Positions 26,271 to 37,019 of a stretch of DNA of 64,000 nucleotides are shown in pieces. The translations under genes were made by a program, and so were the position numbers. Below the pieces are notes generated by a model that made no database searches, was not told where the DNA came from, and worked only from the letters and a program-made list of their open reading frames with translations. This DNA comes from Selaginella moellendorffii. Its lineage: Eukaryota > Streptophyta > Lycopodiopsida > Selaginellales > Selaginellaceae. The stretch's first letter is position 1. Each line of letters opens with the position of its first letter. Location: the NCBI RefSeq assembly GCF_000143415.4, contig NW_003314284.1, positions 1 through 64,000 of the forward strand, in the 5' to 3' direction.

Positions 26271-27540
26271 GCTTTGTTTCTTCTTCCATGGTTTTTAATC
26301 CTTGGATAAGTTTTCCCTGACACCTTTGCCATATAACGGGCCACAACAGAGTGAGATAAGCAAGAGTGCGTGCTTCACTCACTCACTCTTTTTCTTTGTT
26401 TTTCTGCCTTCTCCTTCCTCTTTTTTTTTATCTCGCTTGCAAGCGCGCTTGTCGACTTTATATAAAAATCTTTCCCTCTTTTGCCATCTGTGTGCGCGCT
26501 GCGTGCGACGCAGAGAAGATTCAAAGGCCTCATTCCAAAGCGAGGGCCGTTTTTTCAGAAATCTGCGCATTATGCGTAGAAACAAAAACCATGAAAACCA
26601 AAAAACCACCAGCTAAAGCTTGGAAAAACGAAAACTCACCTCTTCTCGCAGCTCGAGCGAGTCGAGGATATTCGTTCCCGGCAGCCATCATCTGAATAGC
26701 GTGCAAGCTACGCATGCCTCCCCCCACGTCACATAAAGCAAAGCGGAAACAAAAAGTACCTTAAGCCTTTCCTGTTGTTGTTGTTGTTGTGGTTCCTTCA
26801 CCTTTTTTTTCATCCTCCTCTTTTTTATTTTTCCGCTTAAACCATCCAGTCTCCAGTCCTGATTTCCAGTCGCTTGCTCCTCATGGTTTTTAACTGCTAG
26901 AAAAACTCCCTCTCATCAGAGACCAAAGCACAGGGAATAACAGTAACTTACACGAGCCAGCATCGGTACCAGAAGCAACAGCCCTTTGATAAATCCCCTC
27001 ATTTAAGCAGGAGACTCTTCTCATTACTTCCCCCAAAGAGAAGAGCTCAAGCACGTCCGTCTAGTGTTGTGTCGGTGTGTCCACCGCTCCCTCAAAAGCT
27101 AGAGATCATCAGTGAGTCAGTCCACCTTCGCAAGATCAGCAAATGACTCACCATGCGCGTCGATCGATGCATTCGTAGCAGTCAAACGTAAAAAGCGGCA
27201 AGCGATTTCTTTTTTTTTTTGCTCCAGCTCCTTTCCTCGTTTGTAATTCCATCTACGTGAAAGAGGACGGGTCCGAGAGAGATAAACATGTGTGGATGGT
27301 TAGCACAGTTTAGGAGGTACAGCAAAGCTTACCTGCACGTATTTGCCGCACGGGGAATGGGCCTTCAGCGGACAATTCTCAACGAGCAGCAGGATCGCCC
27401 GTCATCGCACTAGACATCTTCTTGCTTCTTCCTCTTTCTCGATAGCTCAGAGCTGGCTCCCACCAATTCTTCTTGCTTCAGTCGAACTTTCCTTTGATCT
27501 TTCTCCTCGAAGTTTGAGAATTTTGTCTGGCCTCTCGAAG

Positions 27541-28751
27541 ATGAGCAACGGGGCCCCCTGCGGTGCTTGCAAGTTCCTGCGAAGGAAGTGCGTCAACAAT
27601 TGCATCTTTGCACCACACTTCAACTCGGAGCAGGGCGCTGCACGCTTCGCAGCGGTGCACAAAATCTTTGGAGCAAGCAACGTGACCAAGCTGCTGCATC
27701 ATATCCCCGTAGCCAAGCGGAGCGATGCGGTGTTGACGATCTCCTACGAAGCACAGGCCCGTCTTTCTGATCCTGTCTATGGCTGTGTCGCCACAATTGT
27801 TGCTCTCCAGCACCAGGTAAGAATCTCGATCACTTCCCATCTTTGCATCACCTTCTCCATCATACAACTTTTTTCCTCGGCTTCCTCTTTCATCTGTGAT
27901 CTTCACTTCAATTCCCAATGCACGAACAATACTTGTCCACCACGAAGTCCAAGTCTGCTTGACCCGCCAGTAGAGCCAAAACTTCTTTTTGCCTTGCCTT
28001 ATCTCGAAACAAATTCATCTCGAGTTGATCCCGAGAGCTGCGATCGAGTGCTGAGATCTTTGACCAATCATTCTGTCCTTTCTATTTTCTTGCTGCTCTC
28101 TCTCCCAATTCCGTTACGAATATCTTCCTTGCAGATATACTTGCACCTGTACTGACTGTGAAATAACCTTGTCTATTCTGTCCAGCAAGAGGTCCCAATC
28201 GAAGCTCTCTTTGTGTGACGGTCTTTCTTTTTCCCATACTCCCCTTCCCCTTTATATTTTTGTTCTTCTTCGGCTTCTTTCCGATTGTTCTTGTTGTCGT
28301 CGCTCAGGTGGCCAGCTTACAAGGCGAGCTCATGAACGTACAGATGCAGCTCTCGAAGTGCGTGGCATCGTTGCAACAGCAGCAGCAGCAGCAGCAGCAA
28401 AATCCCTCTGCGGTTTACGAGCAAGTCGTGTTCCCTGTTCCCATGTCGGCCACTTCCGCTCTTGGAGGAGAAATCCAGAGCTCTACAGGAACTTACATTC
28501 CTCACCACTACCGAGGAACCTGCAAGGAGGACTTTTGTGGCACCTCCTCCCCACCGCCCCTTGTTTCTGTATCGACAGGAGTGAGCCAGGGAAATAACAG
28601 CAATAACAATCACGCACCGATTGTCCTCAAGGGATCAAGCACCAGGAGCTTGGACGTCGATGACGAGGAAGAAAACCATCAGCAGCAGCAGCAGCAGCAA
28701 CAGCATTTGCAACAGTTCTGGCCCGGAACAACTCCAACAGCCATCGCCTGA
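27541..28751 (+). CDS. LOB-domain (LBD/ASL) transcription factor, class I
   Basis: Two exons: 27541-27816 and 28308-28751, with a 491-base intron inside the LOB domain, at the family's usual position. The N terminus has the zinc-binding CX2CX6CX3C block ([15 protein letters not shown]), then the GAS block ([13 protein letters not shown]) and a coiled-coil of the LX6LX3LX6L type ([19 protein letters not shown]), which marks class I. LBD proteins control organ boundaries and lateral organ growth. The C-terminal part has two poly-Gln runs (nine and eight Gln) and is probably an activation region. The 240-residue length is normal. Confidence 0.95.
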
Positions 28752-29529
28752 AGACCATCTAACGAAGTGATGCAAAGTTGGAAAAAAAAAATTGTTAAGA
28801 AAGATCGATATACTATATGACATACCACTGTAATATTTAGTTTTTTGCCATGATCCCACATTTTGTAGTGCACGTGGTTTTTACCCTTTATCCTATGGTG
28901 ATTTACCCGACTAAGACACAACAGAGAGAAGCATATAAACGACACGCAAGTCACTTGAGTTTGATCACACAGTCCATCGATCAGAAACTCTGCTAATTTT
29001 GTACTTCACATCTTAAACGCAACGATAGTGTTTCAAGCACGAAGAACTATGGGTTGAAGAGGCAAGCACGACAGGAAACATGCCAGGAAACAATCCCAAA
29101 ACCGGTAAATTTGCTGCGTACAAAGGAATCAATCATAAGGAAGAGTTTGGGTACCTTTGCAAGAACACCCGCACTGTCTTCTCGGCATAGAAGTTGCCTC
29201 CTAAAAAACCATTAAAAGGTTTCAGGAAAAATAACACGGTATTTCGTAAATCCTCTACCTTGATCTAAGCTTCTCATCCAGATTTCCTCGCGGATATCAC
29301 TGGCCGCTCCTCTCTCTTTCTCTCAATGCTGGCCCTCTATTTTCACTTCCTTCTCCAGCACAAACTGTTTGTACACAACGCTCTGAAAGGAGCCTAAAAG
29401 AATCAAGTGTACCTGAAAGATCAACGCGCTGCCGCCAAGAATGCCGCTCTGCCGATCGATCGATGGCGATGACCCTGCCCTAGAGAGCTCCCGCGCAAGG
29501 AGACTTTTGACTTTAAGAACCCTAATTCC
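28752..29529. other. Intergenic, no gene recognised
   Basis: LBD 3' flank. On the minus strand an open frame without ATG (about 29300-29530) ends in VVYKQFVLEKEVKIEGQH, and splice-like sites occur around 29155-29200; this could be a small unannotated transcript or chance. No domain is recognised. Confidence 0.35.
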
Positions 29530-31422
29530 CTAAGCTGTACACCGTGTACAATTACGTGGAGACACGTCAATTGCCAGCTCACTAGCCAGCACCAACGGTC
29601 CAGAGCTTGCCATGTGTTTGTGGTGCCGCCGTACAGCCCTCCCGCCACATTGAGCGTCTCCCTGGAGCTTGCAGGCGCCGAGCAGGCTGGCCACGGTCAT
29701 GGGATCCGGCTCGTACGGCATGGCTAGGATGAGCTCCTCGGCCTCGGGTAGCCATCCCGACCGTCCAAGGAGGTCCACGATGCAAGAGTAGTGCTCCATT
29801 CTGTGCTCCACGCCATAATCTTGCCCTAGCGACACGAAGCACTGGAAGGCCGGCTCGATCATCCCGAGATGAGAGCACGCCGTGAGGATGGCCGTGAAGG
29901 TGATCTCGTTGGCCAGCCCGCCCTCGAGGCTGATGATCGGCAGCATCGCCACCGCCCTCGCGGATTCCCCGTTTTGATCCAGCGCCGAGATCATGGAGCT
30001 CCACGAGATCTCGTTGTGGCGCCACATCTTCTGGAAGACCGCAATTGCGCGATCGAGGCTGCCGCATTTGCCATACATGTGGATGAGCGCGTTGGCCAGA
30101 GGCGTGGAATTGGATCCAGCGCCGCCAGCGATCTGGGCATGGATGGCGGCGCCGCTGCCTAGCGCTGTAAGATCAGAGCAGGCGTCCAGCGCGCTCACGA
30201 ATGTGGCCTCGCTGCGAGCTCCCGGGTGATCGATTCCCGCGAAGAAGCTGAGGGCTTCGTCGCCTCGCCCATTGCGAGCGTAGGCTGCGATCATCGAGTT
30301 CCAGGAGACGATGTCCCACGCCGGCATTTGATCGAAGAGGCTGCGGGCATCCTCGAGGTGGGAGTGATGGTGGCTGTAGGCGGCGATCATCGTGTTCCAA
30401 GAGATCGTGTCATGCTCGGGCATGGATTCGAAGATCTCGCGAGCATGCCGGGGCTGTGAGGTCTGCGCGTACGCTGCAAGCATCGAATTCCAAGAGAAGA
30501 TGTCACGCTCTGGCAATGAATCAAATAGCCTCTTTATACTTTCACAATGCCTGGTTTTGGCATTTGCTGCAAAGAAAGAGTTCCACACAACAATGTTCCA
30601 TTCTGGCATCTCGTCTAAGACTTCTTTAGATTCTACAAAGTTGGCGTGCTGAAAATACATGCCTGCCATTGTTGTCCAAGAAGCAATGTCATGCAATGGC
30701 ATAGTTTTAAACACGTCCTTTGTTTTGTCAAAATGCCCATTCTGGGCATTCGCAAATAGAAGGTGGTTCCACGAGACGATATCTGGAAAAGGCATCTCGC
30801 AAAATATTCTTTCAGCAGCGTCACGATTCTCGCTCTTAACGCATGCTCCAATCATAACATTCCACGACTGCGAGTTCCAACACGGCATTCTATCAAACAC
30901 TCTTTTCACCTGCTCAAAATGCCCAACACTGGCATATGCTGTGAGCAAAGTAGTCCAAGAGACAACATCCGGCTCGGGCATATTCGCGAGCAATGCCGCC
31001 GTCTCGCGTGTACCCTGGCATCTGGAATATGCCGCTAGCATCGTGTTCCACGTCACGGCGCAGCGCTCGGGCATGGCATCAAACACGGCGGCGGCGTCCA
31101 AAAGATACCCGGCATCCGCGTAGGCGGCCAGGAGGAGCGTCCACGAGAAAACATTCGGTGCGTGGATGGAATCGAACACCGCCCGCGCCGAGATTAGGTC
31201 ACCGCAGCGCCCATACATCTGGATGAGGAGATTGGCGAGGTAGCGATCGTGCTTGTGGGCGCTCGCGAGGATCTTCGAGTGGGCGCGCTCGAGGTCGCGC
31301 GAGTGTTTGCTCGATCTGATCGCGGCGGCGAGCTCTCGGGAGGAGCAATCACAGTGGGCATCGGGTGCCCGAGCAAATTCAATCATGTGTGTGTGTGTTT
31401 GTACAGAAGAGTGGAAATCCAC
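29530..31422 (-). CDS. Pentatricopeptide repeat protein, intronless
   Basis: 630 residues in one exon. After about 40 residues, PPR motifs run continuously (LLIQMYGRCGDLISARAVFD, VSWTTLLTAYASVGHFEQ, ISWNTMIAAYSHHHSHLED). The order of motif lengths suggests a PLS-class protein whose middle is made mostly of short 31-residue S-like repeats. The C-terminal part has E-type features (YSCIVDLLGRSGWLPEAEEL, MPYEPDPMTVASLLGACK) but stops early, with no E+ or DYW domain. It is presumably an organelle RNA-binding protein. ATG 31422 was used; a second in-frame ATG at 31386 is possible. The last 30 residues diverge from the E consensus, so the 3' end may be truncated. Confidence 0.9.
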   Translation of the reverse strand: MDFHSSVQTHTHMIEFARAPDAHCDCSSRELAAAIRSSKHSRDLERAHSKILASAHKHDRYLANLLIQMYGRCGDLISARAVFDSIHAPNVFSWTLLLAAYADAGYLLDAAAVFDAMPERCAVTWNTMLAAYSRCQGTRETAALLANMPEPDVVSWTTLLTAYASVGHFEQVKRVFDRMPCWNSQSWNVMIGACVKSENRDAAERIFCEMPFPDIVSWNHLLFANAQNGHFDKTKDVFKTMPLHDIASWTTMAGMYFQHANFVESKEVLDEMPEWNIVVWNSFFAANAKTRHCESIKRLFDSLPERDIFSWNSMLAAYAQTSQPRHAREIFESMPEHDTISWNTMIAAYSHHHSHLEDARSLFDQMPAWDIVSWNSMIAAYARNGRGDEALSFFAGIDHPGARSEATFVSALDACSDLTALGSGAAIHAQIAGGAGSNSTPLANALIHMYGKCGSLDRAIAVFQKMWRHNEISWSSMISALDQNGESARAVAMLPIISLEGGLANEITFTAILTACSHLGMIEPAFQCFVSLGQDYGVEHRMEHYSCIVDLLGRSGWLPEAEELILAMPYEPDPMTVASLLGACKLQGDAQCGGRAVRRHHKHMASSGPLVLASELAIDVSPRNCTRCTA

Positions 31423-31493
31423 GCGGCAGCAGTGGGCTTATACACAAATGGAGTGGGCTGGAGTGGATCGATCGCTGCGATTGCGTTGATCTC

Positions 31494-32030
31494 TCACCAA
31501 TCTTCCTTCATGACCTTGGCCTTTTCGAGGATGAATTTGCCCTCCTTGTATTTCTGGGATTCCTCGTAGGCGCGCTCGTACTTCCAGCCAAGGATTTCCT
31601 GGCACTGTTGGCAGAAAATATCGGCCACTGTGTGAAGCCCAGTCATGAGATGCCTGTCCTCTTTCTGGCCGACGCTTGTGTTGACGACGTGGGAGAAGAG
31701 ATAAGCTCTACCGTTTCTTCCCTGGAAATTCGCAAGGATGAGTGGAGTGGAGAAGCTCGATCAACACAAATCGAGGCAATGGCAGCGAGAAAATGGGGAG
31801 GATCGGCGAGATTGGAGCGAAATATTTGGAGTTGGGAGGAGGACGAGAGATCCGGATAAGGAAAGGAGAATAGGATCTCGGGCATGAGATGGATCGATCA
31901 CCTGGAATGCCTTGGAGATGATGTCGTCGTGATCGGCGATGTGGCTCCGGCAATTGGAGCAGCTGTAGATTCTGGGGCCCGTGAGCTCCACCGAGAAGCC
32001 GCCGCCGCCGCCCGCCGCCGCCTCGCCCAT
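31494..32030 (-). CDS. Yippee-like zinc-binding protein
   Basis: Two exons on the minus strand: 31902-32030 and 31494-31721, giving about 118 residues. It shows the Yippee fold signatures: [31 protein letters not shown], a second CxxC (IFCQQCQ) and the closing [20 protein letters not shown] block. The four cysteines bind zinc. Yippee proteins are conserved from yeast to plants; their function in plants is little known, and animal YPEL proteins act with the CTLH/GID ubiquitin ligase. A Gly-rich run of five residues near the N terminus is specific to this copy. Confidence 0.95.
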
Positions 32031-32829
32031 CCCAGAGCTCCAGAATTCCTCCCAGATCGCAGATCGCGAAGAGAGAAGGATCGATCGAGCGTGAGGGGAA
32101 GGAGACCCTAATAACCAATGCTTAACATAACTGCAGTTAACTACCAGGGGCATCTTTCTTTAAGTGCGCTAAAGGCATCGCTTATCTTTGCTTATCCAGG
32201 AGGAACTGAAGGAAGACACGCTACGCTTCCGAGAAAGAGAAAAATCTGACTAGGTAGCTCGAGCGCTCTCGGATAATAAAAAAAAAGAATAAGAGAGAAT
32301 CTTTGGCGCTCGGTCCAAATCAATCTCTTGTTTGTGCGTAGAGCTAGGACGAAACACTCTTTATCCCATGAATAATGTGACACGATTCATACGTTCGCAA
32401 AACAACATGTGTTTGATTCTATGTCCAATTGCGTGGCCCAGGTGATTGTCAACAAGTCTTCGGTTCTCTAACATCAACGTTCCTGTGATCACAGTCGTCT
32501 CTTTGCTACCTCTCCAAGATCATCTCGAGCTTACATGAGCTCCATTTACAAGTATTATCGACAAGACTCGAACCCGAAACGTATGTTTGAGTCCTAAGTA
32601 GTGGTATTGAGCAAAAGATTTTGCATAAAAGTCCTGGTTGGTTTACCTCTAAGAAAACATGGGTGAAAAGAAAAGAGAAGGTTATTCTGGAAAATCAGCC
32701 ACCCATAACGAGGCGGGAATGCCTCTGCCGATCTTACCTTCACGGCTCCCTAGGAAAGATCGAAACGTTTTCCCTCCACTTTCCTATTTAAACTTTGGTA
32801 CTCCGTGTTGAGCTAGGGTTTTTAGGGTC
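32031..32829. other. Intergenic between divergent Yippee-like and F-box genes
   Basis: No coding region supported. A telo-box-like TAGGGTTTTTAGGG lies just before the F-box ATG (about 32813-32826). Confidence 0.5.
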
Positions 32830-34101
32830 ATGGCCCGCGAGCCACTTCGGCTCGTCTGGAGGCGCCCGGCGCGACAAGAGCCACAGCGACCGGAGCCGCC
32901 GCCCATCAACGATCCATCGCCGCCGGCCCTCTGCTGGCGCCCAAAGCCCCTGCCGCCGCCAGATCTTCCACCGCCACCGGGCTGCTCGGGCCATTGCAAG
33001 TCTCAGCCGCGACCACCCCGGGTAACGATCCAGCACCAAGATCACCGTAAGCACGATCCATGGCTAGGGCTGCCGCGAGAAATCCAGGAATCAGTGCTCG
33101 AGAGGCTCCCCCTCTCGTCGCTCATGACAGGCCGGGCGGTGTCCAGGGCGTGGAATGCCACGCTGTCCGCCTACTGCCCCCGTGTCCCTGCCACGTTGCT
33201 GGTGCTCAGGGCCAGGGGTTCCGTCCAGCTCATCGCGTATGACACGCGGGACAGGCGCTGGGCAGGGCTGCCCGAATCTTGCTCTCTGCCCGAATCCTCG
33301 TGCTTGGTTGGGGCAGCCGGTGGACTCGTGTGCGCGACGACCGACTGCCCGGGCAGGCTGGTGGTAGGTAACCCGTTGACCGGTATGTGGGATGATGTGG
33401 TGTTCCCGTTTAGGTGGCACTCCACGGCGGGAAATCCAATGCACGCCCTTGCCACGCGACCACGCGGAGGCTACCAGATCATCAGCGTCAACGCCCTGGG
33501 GGACGGCAAAGTTGTGGTCTACGACGCAGGTCAGTGGTCAACGTGGAAACCGATCGCTGGTTACAGGCATGGCGTTCGCGGCGTTGACTTTATGGTTGGC
33601 GGCGACACGCTCTACTACAACATCCCCCATTTTCACGGCGGAGTGATCGAGATCTGGCTTGTGTCTTACTCCCTGTGCGATCAGTCAACGACTGTGGCTC
33701 GACCAAGGTGGCCCGTTGACATTCCCAGCTTTGTGGGAGTGGGAGCGATGGTTTACTGCGGTGGTCAGCTCTTTGTGATGGACGTGATATGCCCGGACAA
33801 GGAGTACTTTGGCTGTGTGCTGTTGCTGCTGCCGCCGTACACCGTGGGAGTGTGGCGCTTTGTGCCCGAGAGTAACGAATGGGTGATGGAGACCAAGTGC
33901 CCGGTGGTGACTAGGGGACGGAGAAATGGGTTTTGCTGCGATGGTGGCGACACTTTGTGGGCGGTATTGCTTAGCGAGGAGGGCATGGTGGAAAACCTGG
34001 TAAGCTATAGTATCGGCAAGAAGGAGTGGACTTTTCATTCGGCTGGTTGTAGTTTTCCAGTGTCTGTTTTTTCGTGTGTTTTTCTGGACACTTCCAAGTA
34101 A
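32830..34101 (+). CDS. F-box protein with kelch-like C-terminal region
   Basis: A single open frame of 423 residues. A Pro/Arg-rich N terminus of about 75 residues is followed by an F-box (LPREIQESVLERLPLSSLM and AVSRAWNATLS), then a beta-rich region with repeated Gly and Trp (RWAGLPESC, VGAAGGLVCATTD, VGVWRFVPESNEWV) typical of plant F-box/kelch or FBA proteins. F-box proteins are substrate receptors of SCF ubiquitin ligases through SKP1. A broken paralogue lies at about 42200-43250. Just downstream, at 34130-34200, is a short minus-strand relic of the PACRG C terminus, showing that the duplicated unit once included the PACRG 3' end. The N-terminal Pro-rich part may not be translated from this ATG. 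Confidence 0.85.
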   Translation: MAREPLRLVWRRPARQEPQRPEPPPINDPSPPALCWRPKPLPPPDLPPPPGCSGHCKSQPRPPRVTIQHQDHRKHDPWLGLPREIQESVLERLPLSSLMTGRAVSRAWNATLSAYCPRVPATLLVLRARGSVQLIAYDTRDRRWAGLPESCSLPESSCLVGAAGGLVCATTDCPGRLVVGNPLTGMWDDVVFPFRWHSTAGNPMHALATRPRGGYQIISVNALGDGKVVVYDAGQWSTWKPIAGYRHGVRGVDFMVGGDTLYYNIPHFHGGVIEIWLVSYSLCDQSTTVARPRWPVDIPSFVGVGAMVYCGGQLFVMDVICPDKEYFGCVLLLLPPYTVGVWRFVPESNEWVMETKCPVVTRGRRNGFCCDGGDTLWAVLLSEEGMVENLVSYSIGKKEWTFHSAGCSFPVSVFSCVFLDTSK

Positions 34102-34119
34102 TAATGAAATGCTCTACAA

Positions 34120-34200
34120 GAAAAAACGGAAAGGACATAAAAATGGAGGACCTGACACATGATTCATACCCAACCATACCCTTGTAGGGAATATGCATGA
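34120..34200 (-). pseudogene. Relic of the PACRG 3' end
   Basis: On the minus strand the sequence reads MVGYESCV, matching MVPTYESCV at the C terminus of the PACRG gene at 43402. It is followed by a TCCTCCATTTTTNT block also present next to that gene. It is a by-product of the F-box duplication and not a gene. Confidence 0.65.
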
Positions 34201-34645
34201 GAAAAATGTAGAGAATCCTTGGCCCTCATCTTGGATGATGCTAAAGGTGCTCTCGTACCCGCCCCAGACCATGTGGAGCCTGGAGCCTGGCAGGAGGGAT
34301 CTTGATCAAGAGAGCTTGTTCGAACTTCGGGATCACTTATATCTTTGAAGCCATACTCCCAGCTGTAAAGATCGTCCAGAGTTTACGATGCACTGCATTT
34401 GGAAGTTTAAGATAGAACAACCAGACTCTTGATGAATTTCTTTTCTCTATCCGTTTGGAGTCCTTCATGGAGATTCCATTGTAAGCGGCCACTTTCTAGC
34501 ACTGCAGCGGTCGTCCCTGCCAAGTCAGTTCCACGGAATGTCTTTATAAGCTGGAATCCTTTAATTCACGCAGTAGGGTATAAGGCTCCGAGATTGTGAA
34601 AAAACAAAATTTTTTTTTTCAGGGAGCATTTGAGAACGAGCGGCC
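34201..34645. other. Intergenic, no gene recognised
   Basis: Upstream flank of the P-loop ORF. A poly-T tract followed by CAG just before 34622 resembles a splice acceptor, so a 5' intron is possible. Confidence 0.4.
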
Positions 34646-36973
34646 ATGTGGGGTGTGGCGTCGCGTGCGTTCGAGATGGACCTCCGCCGTCCGGAGATGG
34701 TTACCAGTTTGCTCGATCTTCTGAGTGAGGCACTGGAGCAGGCAGCTTTTTGCCGCATCGTATCGATTTTCCAGTCGAGCGGATGGGGAAAATCGAGGAC
34801 CATTTGTGAGCTGTGTAGGGAGGATGTTTGGGTAGTCTATTGCTCATTTGCGCAGGGGACAGGATATCCCAGACGTTCTCCCATAGCCGCGTGGTTTCTA
34901 GAGAGAGTGAACTCAGTTATTAGTTCAGAAAAGGAGGGGCAGCTATCTTGCATGGCATTCTGCCTGGCCTACTTCGAGGCGGTACTGGAAGAGTTCCTCA
35001 TAGTGGCTCCATCGCTAACGCCGGAAAAATTTGTCAAGATCCTGTATAGAAGTGGGGATACGGACGAGGACGGCAAGGCTAGCTCCCCTTATCCAGAGCA
35101 AGGCATCCGGTTCTGGGACGCTGTCAAAGTGAGAGTGGAGCAGCTGCTACCGGTGTATGTTGGTGAGGGCCTTTATCAATCCAAAGGCGACACCAGCGGG
35201 GACTGCTGGAAAGATTGGGAAGAGCGGGCTGCCCGCCGAATGGAACCAGTGGTGGAGAAGTTGGAAAGGTTTTCACCAGGCAGCAATAAGTTGAAGGTAC
35301 TCTTCGTCTTTGACGAGGCAAGGATCCTAGTACCGGAGCTGCTTGATAAGAATGTATTCTTGCCCCTGCGACGAGCCACTTCCGCATTTAGGCAAGGTGA
35401 CGGGGTTCTTGCGCTCTTTGCTGACACGGCCAAGATAGGAAACTTCGCTGGGGAAATATGGATGGACCCCTCGGACCGTCTGCCGGGTACGAATTTGAGA
35501 CTGGCTACTCCAATCTGGGCCTGTTTCTGGGCGGATCATGGCATAGCAGAGTGGAACACTATCTGCAGGCAGCATGACATTCCCGAAGATGACGTTTTGT
35601 CTGAATATTGGCCTCTGAGGTACGGTAGACCCCTGTGGTGGTCGACGTTCAGGGGTGGCCTGGAGCGATATTCAAGCGCTAGGGCCCTGACGAATGTTTT
35701 CAACCTCGCCCGTGACAAGCTACTGGGTGGAAGAGGAGGCTGGTCCAAGTATGCTCTCTCCCCCAGTTCACAAGATAGCCGCCTCAAAGAGGAGGCGGCA
35801 CTAGCTGTGGTGGGTTCAAGGTGCGCCATCCATATTGATCCACACTGTGCTGTGGTTTCCACACTGGTGGCAAGCTATTTGATGACAGTAATCAAAGTGA
35901 ACGAGACTCGGGAGTGCCTGTGGGCAGGCTGGCCTATGGAACCAATTCTTGCAGGCGCTGCAGCAGATATTATGCGAGAGTTGGACAGGCGGCAAAGGAA
36001 CAGGGAGCTTTACTTCCCGCTCGCAATGGCTCTCAAGAGTGGATGGGTGTCCAAGGGCTACAGAGGCGAGCTTGTAGCCAGGATTATCATGCTGCGAGCT
36101 CTTGACAAGGCGAGCATGAAAGCCAGGAGGAGCTGGTGCACAGTCGATGAGTTCGTGGAGGAACTTGTGGGAAAGTCATTGTTGCGGCTTGCTCGTGAGC
36201 AGGACAATCAGTACGAGGCCAGATGTCAGAAGAAGCAGAAGGTTGACGGGAATGGGATCAAGTTCCTGACCAACGAGGTGCAACAAGTAGCGGCTTCTAA
36301 GCTTTGCATAACCTCGTTCCACAAGATTCACAAGAAGAGCGACGAGTTGTCGCAGCAAGACTTGCGGGCGGCTTCTGAAAGAAGATGTGCCATAGTAGCT
36401 GACGACAATACGTGGGGTGTTGACCATTTCATTGCTGATGCGGAGGGGACTGTGAAGGTGCACAATCAGGTGAAGGCCAAAGATTCAGACTATGGCCTCA
36501 TTGATCTGGCCAAGGAGTCTCCTGCCTTTTGCGGGCTGCCCAACACCGGCCCATTTCTGAGCCTTCACATGAACGTACTCGGGGATGGTGACAAGGTGAC
36601 TTTGGTGGATCCTCACCGTGTGGAGCAAGCTGTGCGTGGACAAACGAAGAGCAAGGTGCTTGAGGCCGTGCTGGAGAGCGAGGCCCAAGCAAAAACAGGA
36701 GGCTCAAAACGGAAATTATGGGAGAAGCAGCGAGACAAGAACCCGAGACTGTTTGAGTCTTGGAAGTCTTGGCTTGATCTGCCTCGGGGGAACCAAGTCA
36801 TCTTGAAAGCAAATGGGCTTGGAGCATTCAAGCAGCTCTTGGGGCATGATATCTTTGGCTTGCTGCAGGAGATGATGGTGTCTGCCTCGGTGTTAGATCC
36901 GTTGCAACCGTTTGATAGGATGCAGACGGACAGTGTAGACAGCATGTTCCCTGTTGCGAACGTCACTCGCTAG
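34646..36973 (+). CDS. P-loop NTPase with C-terminal nuclease-like domain (Crinkler/RHS-like)
   Basis: An intronless 775-residue ORF. Seen directly: a Walker A-like loop at residues 43-51 (QSSGWGKSR; the first Gly is replaced by Gln), a Walker B strand at 218-225 (VLFVFDEA), a sensor-like strand near 253-261 (GVLALFADT), and near 591-610 GVDHFIAD ... VHNQVK, which fits the D-(x)n-QxK pattern of PD-(D/E)XK nucleases. The order (P-loop NTPase with DEA Walker B, then restriction-like nuclease) matches the Crinkler/RHS effector-like family known from oomycetes, fungi and trypanosome RHS proteins. Assignment is by motif pattern, without a search. No signal peptide is seen. Possible roles (DNA attack on an intruder, a domesticated transposon nuclease, defence) are inference. 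It is followed at once by a DNA ligase IV pseudogene. Lack of introns sets it apart from its multi-exon neighbours. Confidence 0.6.
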   Translation: MWGVASRAFEMDLRRPEMVTSLLDLLSEALEQAAFCRIVSIFQSSGWGKSRTICELCREDVWVVYCSFAQGTGYPRRSPIAAWFLERVNSVISSEKEGQLSCMAFCLAYFEAVLEEFLIVAPSLTPEKFVKILYRSGDTDEDGKASSPYPEQGIRFWDAVKVRVEQLLPVYVGEGLYQSKGDTSGDCWKDWEERAARRMEPVVEKLERFSPGSNKLKVLFVFDEARILVPELLDKNVFLPLRRATSAFRQGDGVLALFADTAKIGNFAGEIWMDPSDRLPGTNLRLATPIWACFWADHGIAEWNTICRQHDIPEDDVLSEYWPLRYGRPLWWSTFRGGLERYSSARALTNVFNLARDKLLGGRGGWSKYALSPSSQDSRLKEEAALAVVGSRCAIHIDPHCAVVSTLVASYLMTVIKVNETRECLWAGWPMEPILAGAAADIMRELDRRQRNRELYFPLAMALKSGWVSKGYRGELVARIIMLRALDKASMKARRSWCTVDEFVEELVGKSLLRLAREQDNQYEARCQKKQKVDGNGIKFLTNEVQQVAASKLCITSFHKIHKKSDELSQQDLRAASERRCAIVADDNTWGVDHFIADAEGTVKVHNQVKAKDSDYGLIDLAKESPAFCGLPNTGPFLSLHMNVLGDGDKVTLVDPHRVEQAVRGQTKSKVLEAVLESEAQAKTGGSKRKLWEKQRDKNPRLFESWKSWLDLPRGNQVILKANGLGAFKQLLGHDIFGLLQEMMVSASVLDPLQPFDRMQTDSVDSMFPVANVTR

Positions 36974-37019
36974 ACTTCTGGCTGCGCAAATGTTAACAAA
37001 TACAGCTGGACACTAACTA

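Larger units (their letters stand above)
24320..27540. other. Long intergenic stretch with assembly gap
   Basis: 3.2 kb with no supported coding region. It contains T-rich tracts, a 100-N gap, a CT run at 26248-26270 and, near the end, the 5' flank of the LBD gene. A gene could be hidden in or near the gap. Confidence 0.5.

Noticed and set aside
27343-27540. N-terminal extension of the LBD frame
   Set aside because: The LOB domain begins at the ATG at 27541 as in the family; the upstream part has UTR-like composition.
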